Shown here piece after piece: positions 1-5,254 of a stretch of DNA of 7,402 nt; the first letter of the stretch is position 1, and every line of letters begins with the position of its first letter. Position numbers and translations under genes: made by a program. The notes under the pieces are model-generated. The model made no database searches and was not told the origin of the DNA. It worked only from the letters and a program-made list of their open reading frames with translations. Where the stretch lies: positions 1-7,402 of the forward strand of contig JASHYD010000544.1 of assembly GCA_030043175.1 (NCBI GenBank). Direction: 5' to 3'. The stretch comes from Xanthobacteraceae bacterium (GTDB taxonomy: Bacteria; Pseudomonadota; Alphaproteobacteria; Rhizobiales; Xanthobacteraceae).

Positions 1-83
1 CCGTCGTCCGGCAGATCGGGAAGCCGGGCATCCTCCTCGTCATCCTTGAGGTCGATTTCGGGTTCGAGATTCTTCTTTTGCAT
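1..83 (-). CDS. N-terminus of an unidentified acidic protein (partial, runs off the window)
   Basis: An ATG at 83-81 opens a minus-strand frame that stays open to the window edge, giving 27 codons. The peptide begins MQKKNLEPEIDL and continues as a charged, Asp/Glu-rich, probably disordered stretch with two LPD repeats near the edge. An AGGA lies only one base before the ATG, so the ribosome binding site is poor and the start is provisional. It lies 41 bp downstream of the pteridine-reductase-like gene on the same strand, so co-transcription is likely. FolB-type dihydroneopterin aldolases are plausible neighbours of such reductases, but the visible residues do not show that family, so I assign no function. 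Confidence 0.45.
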   Translation of the reverse strand, partial: MQKKNLEPEIDLKDDEEDARLPDLPDD

Positions 84-124
84 GTCCTGCTGCGTCGTGC
101 GTGTCCTGCGGCTGGCCGTGACGG

Positions 125-898
125 CTAGTCGTCCTCGCTTGCGCCGGGGGTCGCCTGCCAAACAATATGCTGGCCGCCGTCCACCGCGATGGTCTCCCCC
201 GTAATGCTGTTCGCACCCGCAAGAAACAGCACGGCGTCGGCGACCTCCTCGGGCGTCGGGCCGTGTCTAAGCGGCATCGCGGCGGTGCGACGCGCAAACG
301 CCTCGTCACTTTGCCACACGTTCGCCAGTGTGGGACCGGGTGCGACGGCATTCACGCGCAGATGTGGCGCCAAAGCCTGGGCGAGAGTTGTGGTCGCCAC
401 ATGAAGCGCGCTCTTAGCCAACCCGTATGAGAAAAACCGTGGGCTTGGCCGATAGACGCGCTGGTCGAGGACGTTGACGATCGATCCGCCAGGCGACGCT
501 TGCGCGGCGAAGGCCTGCGCCAGGAACAAAGGCGCACGCAGATTAACCGCGAAGTGGCGATCGAACCGGTCGCGATCAAGGTCGCCGATCCCGTCTGGTT
601 CGAATGCGGATGCGTTGTTGACGAGGAGGGTCAACGGCCCAACCGCGGCGACGGCGGCCGGCACCAGGCCTCGTACGCCGTCGTGGTCGGCAAGATCGGC
701 CGCGACGACGCCGGCGCGCCCTCCATTGCGCGCAATACCGTCCCGCAACTCGCCCGCCACCTCGAGCGAGCGGTGGGCGTGGATGGCAACCGCATAGCCT
801 GCGCGGGCAAGCGTCAGAACAATCGCGCGGCCAATACGGCGGGCGCCGCCGGTGACCAGCGCGGCCGGTAGGGATGCGGCAGGGAGAGCGGACGGCAT
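125..898 (-). CDS. FolM/PTR1-like pteridine reductase, short-chain dehydrogenase family
   Basis: This 257-residue single-domain Rossmann enzyme probably reduces dihydropterins (dihydromonapterin and/or dihydrofolate) with NADPH in the cytoplasm. Visible motifs are the TGxxxR-type glycine loop TGGARRIG (16-23), HAHRS (40-44), which matches the NADPH-phosphate-binding HYHRS of Leishmania PTR1, NNAS (94-97) and the YGLAK catalytic Tyr158/Lys162. Thirteen residues before Tyr158, where classical SDRs carry the catalytic Ser, there is Asp145. An Asp at this place is the hallmark of PTR1 and E. coli FolM. The C-terminal DGGQHI (240-245) resembles FolM DGGRHL. Length is normal for the family. The ATG start lies 15 residues before the nucleotide loop and has a weak ribosome binding site. 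Family is very likely; the exact substrate is inferred. General annotation would be 'SDR family oxidoreductase'. Confidence 0.93.
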   Translation of the reverse strand: MPSALPAASLPAALVTGGARRIGRAIVLTLARAGYAVAIHAHRSLEVAGELRDGIARNGGRAGVVAADLADHDGVRGLVPAAVAAVGPLTLLVNNASAFEPDGIGDLDRDRFDRHFAVNLRAPLFLAQAFAAQASPGGSIVNVLDQRVYRPSPRFFSYGLAKSALHVATTTLAQALAPHLRVNAVAPGPTLANVWQSDEAFARRTAAMPLRHGPTPEEVADAVLFLAGANSITGETIAVDGGQHIVWQATPGASEDD

Positions 899-1006
899 GC
901 CGTTTCATCGCCCAGACGACCCCGCGTCGGCAACCCTGCTGGCGGGCGTCTCCCTCGATCCTCTTCTCCACCGCTAGCGATCGCCGGGCGCCGGCGGTCG
1001 CAGGAT

Positions 1007-1198
1007 TTAACGCCAGATCACGTCAAGTTGCTGCGGTTGAATGCCTCGAGCAAGCGCGAGGAGTTCGCGGCGCAGCCGCGGGTCCGTTGCTCCTGCTCGA
1101 CAGCGGTCCGCTGCAGGCCGGATTATTTCAGCTGTCTCGTGTTCCATCTGTCCGCCTGGAGACGCGCTTTTGCCGGATTTGACTTGAAATAAATCCAT
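1007..1198 (-). CDS. Possible small helical hypothetical protein (63 aa)
   Basis: A 63-codon minus-strand frame. The stretch with EIIRPAADRCRAGATDPRL followed by RRELLALARG looks like one amphipathic helical hairpin and resembles short unnamed rhizobial proteins with a 'DP-xLR-xxLLALA' core; I know these only by style. Such proteins usually continue for another helix, whereas this one ends 10 residues later, and the other two frames also stop, so it may be a degraded copy. The ATG at 1198 has no ribosome binding site. An internal ATG at 1147 (46 aa) follows GGCGGACAG and starts closer to the conserved-looking part. It may also be chance in GC-rich DNA. Confidence 0.4.
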   Translation of the reverse strand: MDLFQVKSGKSASPGGQMEHETAEIIRPAADRCRAGATDPRLRRELLALARGIQPQQLDVIWR

Positions 1199-1443
1199 GT
1201 ACGACTGATCACACTTTGATCGAATAAGTAGGCTAAGATTTTGCGTGTAATGCGTATTAGCGAGGTAATCAGCAGCTTACTCCCGCGCCGCAAACCGACT
1301 TTGTTGTGGCAATAAATCGATAATATCAGGTTAAGAATTTGTTATACATTACGGCAAGTTCACAAAGAATCCTCTAAAGCATGACTAGACATCGCCGCAC
1401 AATTGAATAGGGTGGCGTCCGCGTGTGAACAGGAGGGACGAAC
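1180..1443 (+). promoter_or_regulatory. A+T-rich upstream region of the omp gene
   Basis: Base composition drops visibly from the GC-rich surroundings to A/T-rich around 1180-1400, with runs such as TAATATCAGGTTAAGAATTT near 1321-1340. The gene that follows has a strong ribosome binding site (AGGAGGG, 1431-1437). Abundant outer membrane proteins often carry such regions for promoter activity and activator or nucleoid-protein binding. Possible -10 boxes are TAATAT (1321-1326) and TTATAC (1342-1347), but neither has a good -35 at the right spacing, so no promoter is assigned. Confidence 0.4.
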
Positions 1444-2121
1444 ATGAAAGCATTCCTGTTTTCGTCAACCGCAGCGCTCGCGATGATCGGCATCGTCGCA
1501 GCCGCATCGGCAGCCGACATGGCGCGGCCTCCACCCCCGCCACCGACCAAAGCTCCGGTCGTGGTGCCTGCCTACAATTGGACGGGGTTCTATCTCGGTA
1601 TCAACGGCGGTTACGGCTTCGGTCGTTCGACGTGGGACGGTTTGCCGGCCTCATTCAATGTCAACGGCGCCATGGCCGGCGGTCAGCTTGGCTACAACTG
1701 GCAGTTCGGACAGTTCGTTTACGGCGTGGAAGGCGACGGCGACTGGACCGACCTTCGCGGCACAGCGAATCCGGCTAACTGCACCCTCGAGTGTCAGACG
1801 AGGAACGATTTTTTGGCCACCGCCCGGGGCCGCCTCGGAATTGCGGCGGATCGCTGGCTGCCCTACGTGACCGGCGGCCTCGCAGTCGGCGATATCAAAG
1901 CCAGCGTGCCGGGCTTCACCGGCCTCGACAAGACGAATTCCGGCTGGACGGCTGGCGGCGGTCTCGAGTTCGCGCTCTCGGGCAACTGGACCGCCAAAGC
2001 CGAGTACCTCTATGTCGATCTCGGTCATGCCGGATGCAGCGTGGACTGCGGCCTGCCGACCGGCAATAACGTGGGCCTCACCACCAACGTCGTCCGCGGC
2101 GGCCTCAACTACCGTTTCTGA
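1444..2121 (+). CDS. Omp25/Omp31-family outer membrane beta-barrel protein
   Basis: A 225-residue exported outer membrane protein, probably an eight-stranded barrel abundant in rhizobial envelopes. The N-terminus is a signal peptide (hydrophobic 9-21, likely cleavage at ASA|A, 21-24). A proline-rich linker (PPPPPP, 29-34) follows, then the family signature YNWTGFYLGINGGYG (44-58), repeated glycine/aromatic strands (for example GYNWQFGQFVYGVEGDGDW, 83-101, and LPYVTGGLAVG, 139-149), and a final strand ending RGGLNYRF with the terminal Phe recognised by the BAM complex. Cysteines occur only as two CxxxC pairs (C113/C117 and C198/C202) in predicted loops. AGGAGGG (1431-1437) fixes the start. It is monocistronic, followed by a hairpin, and convergent with the cold-shock gene. 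Members of this family are often called porin or Omp25; pore function is not shown. Confidence 0.93.
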   Translation: MKAFLFSSTAALAMIGIVAAASAADMARPPPPPPTKAPVVVPAYNWTGFYLGINGGYGFGRSTWDGLPASFNVNGAMAGGQLGYNWQFGQFVYGVEGDGDWTDLRGTANPANCTLECQTRNDFLATARGRLGIAADRWLPYVTGGLAVGDIKASVPGFTGLDKTNSGWTAGGGLEFALSGNWTAKAEYLYVDLGHAGCSVDCGLPTGNNVGLTTNVVRGGLNYRF

Positions 2122-2165
2122 ACTGCAACGCCAGCTCCGCACGCCAAGCCGAGTGGAGCCGGACA

Positions 2166-2182
2166 GGCACGCCTAGCGTGCC
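2166..2182 (+). terminator. Hairpin after the omp gene, possible terminator
   Basis: A perfect 7-bp stem GGCACGC / GCGTGCC with loop CTA begins 44 bp after the omp stop codon. No T-run follows, so it is not a textbook intrinsic terminator. It may protect the transcript 3' end or serve both convergent genes. Confidence 0.4.
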
Positions 2183-2231
2183 GCCGCCTCCCCCCTTCCA
2201 CGAGTGCGGGAGGGCTGGGAGAGGGCGGCGG
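2181..2231. repeat. GC-rich palindromic intergenic element
   Basis: CCGCCGC (2181-2187) pairs with GCGGCGG (2225-2231), and CTCCC (2188-2192) with GGGAG (2217-2221), leaving a three-base bulge. An alternative inner pairing is CCTCCC (2187-2192) with GGGAGG (2208-2213). The form (C-rich arm, CACGAGTG centre, G-rich arm) resembles palindromic intergenic sequences scattered in rhizobial genomes. GCCTCCCCCCTTCC at 2186-2199 recurs exactly at 5132-5145. It lies between the two convergent genes and could act as a two-way terminator. Confidence 0.4.
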
Positions 2232-2326
2232 ACAGGCGGGCCGCTGTCATGGGCGCGACGGCAGCGCGCTCCGGTTTGCCGTCGCCGGTGAAAACGCCTG
2301 ATTTGCGCTCGGCGGCACAGTCGCCA

Positions 2327-2542
2327 TCAGTTCGACAGCGCGAGATTGACGGCCTTCGGCCCTTTGCCCTTTTTGTCGGGCTCAACGTCAAACGTGATCC
2401 GTTGGCCTTCGCTCAGCACCTTCAGTCCTGCGTGCTCCACTGCCGTGATATGTACGAAGACATCGCGCCCGCCGTCGTCCGGTTTTATGAAGCCATATCC
2501 GCGCTCGCCATTGAAGAATTTGACCGTGCCGATCATTGCCAT
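2327..2542 (-). CDS. Cold-shock domain protein (CspA family)
   Basis: A 71-residue single-domain OB-fold protein that binds single-stranded RNA/DNA; family members act as RNA chaperones. The sequence opens MAMIGTVKFFNGERGYGFI, with RNP1 RGYGFI (14-19) and RNP2 VFVHI (28-32), followed by the usual acidic/Gly EGQRITFDVE segment. Length is standard. GGGAG at 2551-2555 sits 8 bases before the ATG at 2542 and decides this start; a second ATG two codons on (2536) is an alternative. The frame remains open upstream but lacks homology there. A long untranslated leader with a strong hairpin lies upstream. The gene is convergent with omp. Confidence 0.95.
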   Translation of the reverse strand: MAMIGTVKFFNGERGYGFIKPDDGGRDVFVHITAVEHAGLKVLSEGQRITFDVEPDKKGKGPKAVNLALSN

Positions 2543-2653
2543 CGGGAAAACTCCCATCCCGTGGTTGCGCGCCGCCGACCCCCACGGCACGGCGGCAAGG
2601 TCGATATTCGCCATTCCCAAGGCTGTCACCTTGCTAGACCTCTTGTGAAATCC

Positions 2654-2674
2654 TGGCCCCGGAAGCCGGGGCCA
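2654..2674 (-). promoter_or_regulatory. Strong hairpin upstream of the cold-shock gene
   Basis: TGGCCCCGG (2654-2662) and CCGGGGCCA (2666-2674) form a perfect 9-bp stem with a three-base loop, about 112 bp before the cold-shock start codon. It may be part of a structured csp leader, an attenuator-like terminator, or a dispersed palindromic repeat. No T-run follows on either strand. Confidence 0.4.
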
Positions 2675-2867
2675 CCCCACGATCACGCGAATGTCAGGCC
2701 CTCTTCGACAGCCTAACACAGGTATTGCTGCCCGAAAGGGGATTGAGCCCTACCTCCCGCCCCGCCGAGCGGGGGGCACAGCGGGCAAGCGGCTTTCGCT
2801 TTGGCGGAAGATTGGAGGGCCCACTCAGCGGCAATGTTGGAGGCCTCAGGGCTGTGGTTAATCCCTT

Positions 2868-2885
2868 CCGCTCAGCACCGAGCGG
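2868..2885 (-). terminator. Hairpin directly after rlmJ, possible terminator
   Basis: On the minus strand CCGCTC and GAGCGG (6-bp stem, 6-base loop) begin three bases after the rlmJ stop codon. A purine-rich stretch rather than a T-run follows, so it is a weak or Rho-assisted terminator at best. Confidence 0.35.
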
Positions 2886-2888
2886 GCT

Positions 2889-3740
2889 TTAGTGCGGGAG
2901 CGCAAAATCATCAAGCCTGTAGCCGCGACCGCTGTCGCGCCCGAGCGCGTTGAGCAGCGCCGGAGCGAAAGTTCTGATCTCTGCGGCGAGCCGCCAAGGT
3001 GGATTGACGATGATCATGCCGCACGCGTTCAATACGCTGGCGCGCGACGGGGATGCGACGGCAAATTCGGCGCGCAGGCATTTTTCCATGCCGGCGCGCC
3101 GCAGCATCTTGATGACACGATCCTTATCGTCGTGCCCCTTGATGGGGTACCACAGCAGAAAAATGCCGGTCGGCCATTTGCGGTATGCCGCCGCAACGCC
3201 GTCGGCGAGTCGGATCAGCTCATTCGGCTGCTCAAAAGCGGGGTCGACGATCACCAGTCCGCGACGTTCCTTGGCCGGCACATAGGCGTTAAGCGCGATC
3301 CAGCCGTCGATACGGACCACTTTGGCGGTCGGGCAGGCGCGCAGCTTTCGCGCCAGCACGGCCGCGGCGCGTGGCTCAAGCTCGCAAGCGACAAGGCGAT
3401 CCTGCGGACGCAGGAGGTGGCGCGCCAGCACCGGAGAACCCGGGTAGTAACGCAACTCGCCGGCGCGGTTACAGGCGTGCAGCGCCGAGAAATAGGTCGC
3501 CATGAGCGCAGCGGCGTCGGCCGGCAGCTCGACCCCAGCAAGCCGGCCAATGCCATCACGCCATTCGCCGGTGCGACTTGCCTCTTCGCCGGCAAGATCA
3601 TACAGGCCCTCTCCCGCATGGGTGTCGATGACCCGAAACGGCGCGGTTTTCTCCCGCAAGTGGGTGAGAATGCGAACGAGGACGATGTGCTTGAACACAT
3701 CGGCGAAGTTGCCGGCGTGAAAGGCGTGGCGATAGTTCAT
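2889..3740 (-). CDS. rlmJ: 23S rRNA (adenine-2030-N6)-methyltransferase RlmJ
   Basis: A 283-residue SAM-dependent methyltransferase that modifies A2030 of 23S rRNA; E. coli RlmJ has 280 residues. Visible signatures are NYRHAFHAGNFADVFKH at the N-terminus, DTHAGEGLYDL (39-49, SAM-binding region), RTGEW, RYYPGSPVLARHLLRPQD (97-114), RRGLVIVDPAFE ending in the catalytic motif IV, TGIFLLWYPIK (191-201), and the late GMIIVNPPW. The catalytic motif reads DPAF (166-169) where E. coli has DPPY. The open frame extends two codons upstream through a TTG, but ATG at 3740 gives the family's N-terminus. The ribosome binding site is weak. It stands alone between the RNase T2 operon and the cold-shock gene, all on the minus strand. 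The identification is secure; activity with the altered motif is not shown. Confidence 0.96.
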   Translation of the reverse strand: MNYRHAFHAGNFADVFKHIVLVRILTHLREKTAPFRVIDTHAGEGLYDLAGEEASRTGEWRDGIGRLAGVELPADAAALMATYFSALHACNRAGELRYYPGSPVLARHLLRPQDRLVACELEPRAAAVLARKLRACPTAKVVRIDGWIALNAYVPAKERRGLVIVDPAFEQPNELIRLADGVAAAYRKWPTGIFLLWYPIKGHDDKDRVIKMLRRAGMEKCLRAEFAVASPSRASVLNACGMIIVNPPWRLAAEIRTFAPALLNALGRDSGRGYRLDDFALPH

Positions 3741-3771
3741 GGTCAACGGGAAGGCTGGCTCAGCGCGTCGC

Positions 3772-3830
3772 CGCTATCTTACCCGCGGCCGCAAACGCCC
3801 CATCCGCGGCCGGTTGCCGCCAGGATAGCG
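3772..3830 (-). terminator. Composite inverted repeat between RNase T2 and rlmJ
   Basis: CGCTATC (3772-3778) pairs with GATAGCG (3824-3830). Inside lie two self-complementary CGGCCG blocks (3786-3791 and 3807-3812) that can pair, within a direct repeat CCGCGGCCG. The element sits 32 bp after the RNase T2 stop and 31 bp before the rlmJ start. It could end the operon or form part of the rlmJ leader. No T-run is present. Confidence 0.3.
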
Positions 3831-3862
3831 AGCGGTCAGCCCGCGGTCGCCTATATCGCGCG

Positions 3863-4588
3863 TCAGCCGCCGCGCACCGGCGGCATGATGAGCTTGTCGC
3901 GTCGGCAGGTGCGGCGCGCAATCTCCTCACAGCTGCGAAATTGCAGGTCCCGCGTCATGCAAATCTTCACCTCGTCAAGCCGCCGCCCGCCGCAGGATAC
4001 CGAAACTCCCTCGGCGGTGAGGCTTGGATTGGCCTTGATGAAGGCGTCCTCGACCTCCTCCGGGGTGACCGTCAAGGGCGAAGGCAGATCGACGTATTGG
4101 GCAGGAATATTCACTTGCGCCCGGGCCTTGCGAATGGTCTCGAAATACGCAGTCGGCGACAGGCCCGAGCAAACGCCGTGGCGGTCCCATTCATGAAAAA
4201 TGAGCGCAGGCGCCGGCATCAGGTCGAGCATTTCAGATACGACGTTGCGGGCCAGCCGCGGCGCCGGCACCTGGCAGTATTCGGGAAATCCCCGCTCGTA
4301 TTGCGGCCACAGACCATGCACCACAAAGGAGAAAGGCCGCCGCCCGCATTGCGGGTTTCGCGCGGCGCTGGCGGGATTGCGTTCGGTGCGGTCGGCGCAG
4401 AACGACGGCGACCACGACAACACCAGGACATAGTAATCGAATTGCCCTGGCTCGCCCTGACGGCGATCCTGGGCAGCCGAGGGCGCCGGGGCGCTAAGTG
4501 CGGAACTGATAATCGCCGCACAGGCGAGGCGACGTGTGAACGCGAGCCGTTTTGCGATTTGCGGCAGGATTGGGCGCGGCCCGGCCAT
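3863..4588 (-). CDS. Secreted ribonuclease T2 family protein
   Basis: An exported endoribonuclease of 241 residues that should cleave RNA through a 2',3'-cyclic phosphate in the periplasm or outside the cell. Both active-site blocks are intact: CAS I FVVHGLWPQY (88-97, His91) and CAS II HEWDRHGVC (132-140, with His132, Glu133 and His137). YYVLVLSWSPSFC is the usual first strand. An Arg-rich n-region and the hydrophobic LACAAIISSALSAPAPSAAQ form a signal peptide. Eight cysteines remain in the mature part, enough for four disulfides. ATG at 4588 was chosen: the frame extends 10 codons to a TTG at 4618, which would overlap the upstream gene. The upstream secreted gene ends only 8 bp away, so the two are co-transcribed and probably translationally coupled, since there is no clear ribosome binding site. 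Confidence 0.94.
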   Translation of the reverse strand: MAGPRPILPQIAKRLAFTRRLACAAIISSALSAPAPSAAQDRRQGEPGQFDYYVLVLSWSPSFCADRTERNPASAARNPQCGRRPFSFVVHGLWPQYERGFPEYCQVPAPRLARNVVSEMLDLMPAPALIFHEWDRHGVCSGLSPTAYFETIRKARAQVNIPAQYVDLPSPLTVTPEEVEDAFIKANPSLTAEGVSVSCGGRRLDEVKICMTRDLQFRSCEEIARRTCRRDKLIMPPVRGG

Positions 4589-4596
4589 GGCGCCAG

Positions 4597-5052
4597 TTAC
4601 GGCCGCGCTGCGAGGCAACTCGGATTGTACGCCCAGTTGCGGTCAAGACCCACCACACACCATTCGACGCCGTAATCGGCGCCGATCCAGCCGCCGTCCT
4701 CGATGATCGAATAGTTGAGCCGGTGCGATGTGCCGTCAGAAAGGCGGACGGAAGCGGCGCAAAAGCGCCGCGGCATGGTGCCCGAGGGCCACGGCTCCCA
4801 CGCGATCTCCCGGATCTTTTCGAAGCCCACGATGGTGAGGGGCGAATTCCAAAACCGGCCTTCCTTGGTGGTAAATCGCGCCGCGATCTTATTGAGCGGT
4901 CCGTGCTCGTCGCACAATGGCACATCGTTGTCGTATCTTGGTCCCGACAGCCAGAAATGCTTTTCGAGCCAGCCCGCGGCCCGCGCGGAACTGGCCGAAC
5001 CGCCGACCGCAACGGCTAGCGCCAAGGCGATTGGAAGCACGCTTCGGCCCAT
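4597..5052 (-). CDS. Conserved-looking secreted Cys/Trp-rich hypothetical protein
   Basis: A 151-residue protein of unknown function. Residues 1-25 form a signal peptide (cleavage likely ARA|A at 25/26). The mature part has eight tryptophans and four cysteines (C47, C98, C132, C146), which suggests a small compact periplasmic fold with two disulfides. Distinct blocks are FEKIREIAWEPWPSGTMPRR (77-96), YSIIEDGGWIGADYGVEWCV (114-133) and GLDRNWAYNPSC (135-146). I recognise this style from rhizobial genomes but know no assigned domain. GGGGAG (5060-5065) lies 7 bases before the ATG and fixes the start. It is the first gene of an operon with RNase T2, 8 bp upstream, which suggests a role with that enzyme (partner, inhibitor or folding factor) or simply shared export and control. 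Confidence 0.85.
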   Translation of the reverse strand: MGRSVLPIALALAVAVGGSASSARAAGWLEKHFWLSGPRYDNDVPLCDEHGPLNKIAARFTTKEGRFWNSPLTIVGFEKIREIAWEPWPSGTMPRRFCAASVRLSDGTSHRLNYSIIEDGGWIGADYGVEWCVVGLDRNWAYNPSCLAARP

Positions 5053-5254
5053 GATTGGTCTCCCCAGGTCCTCTTAAGTGGATGACGGTGCCGCGGGACA
5101 ACCTCGCGGTCAAGGGGAGATTGTGCATTCAGCCTCCCCCCTTCCCCCTTTTTCCTCTCCCGCATGCGCAACACGCAAGGCCGGTGGACAAAGCAGCCGG
5201 TGGACAAAGCAAGAGTGGAGAGGTGCTGGCGCCCCATGCGATTTGCCTACCTGA
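5053..5254 (-). promoter_or_regulatory. Probable promoter region of the RNase T2 operon, with repeats
   Basis: This 202-bp spacer separates the rsmE stop from the start of the secreted gene pair, all on the minus strand. It contains a 16-bp tandem duplication (5180-5211), a long pyrimidine-rich tract (about 5133-5160) and the strong ribosome binding site at 5060-5065. On the minus strand TTGACC lies at 5109-5114, but no matching -10 is visible, so the promoter is not resolved. Confidence 0.35.
5180..5211. repeat. 16-bp perfect tandem duplication
   Basis: GCCGGTGGACAAAGCA occurs twice, head to tail with no spacer and no mismatch (5180-5195 and 5196-5211). It lies between rsmE and the RNase T2 operon. 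It may be a replication-slippage event inside an intergenic repeat or a doubled binding site 16 bp apart. Confidence 0.9.

Larger units (their letters stand above)
899..1443. other. 545-bp spacer between the SDR gene and the divergent omp gene
   Basis: The left part (899 to about 1180) is GC-rich like the genes and contains one possible small minus-strand protein (1007-1198). The right part (about 1180-1400) is strikingly A+T-rich and probably holds the control region for the omp gene, and possibly for the minus-strand genes. I see no tRNA, no insertion-sequence end and no convincing sigma-70 promoter with both boxes in register. A short inverted repeat, GATCA-cactt-TGATC, lies at 1207-1221. 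Confidence 0.6.
2543..2888 (-). other. 346-bp spacer between rlmJ and the cold-shock gene, with probable csp promoter and leader
   Basis: There is no convincing gene here. In minus-strand order it holds the hairpin directly behind rlmJ (2868-2885), a weaker CCCCGC/GCGGGG hairpin (2760-2774), a strong 9-bp hairpin (2654-2674), and the ribosome binding site of the cold-shock gene. CspA-type genes commonly have long structured 5' leaders that control translation with temperature, and this spacing fits one, but the transcription start cannot be placed by eye. Confidence 0.45.

Noticed and set aside
1301..1326. TTGTTG and TAATAT as an omp promoter
   Set aside because: Spacing of 14 bp is too short for a sigma-70 promoter.
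2204..2716. Plus-strand open frame of 170 codons over the cold-shock gene
   Set aside because: Antisense to a certain cold-shock gene, with no domain-like sequence.
3783..3812. CCGCGGCCG direct repeat as a mobile-element or CRISPR-like feature
   Set aside because: Only two short copies of a self-complementary GC string; better explained as part of the hairpin element.
2892..4196. Long plus-strand open frame (434 codons) across rlmJ and the 3' part of the RNase T2 gene
   Set aside because: It is antisense to two well-identified genes and spans their spacer. The translation is Arg/Gly/Ala-rich with no recognisable motif, as expected from opposite-strand GC-rich DNA.
3941..4675. Plus-strand open frame of 244 codons
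   Set aside because: Antisense shadow of the RNase T2 gene and the end of its partner; no signal peptide, motif or ribosome binding site.
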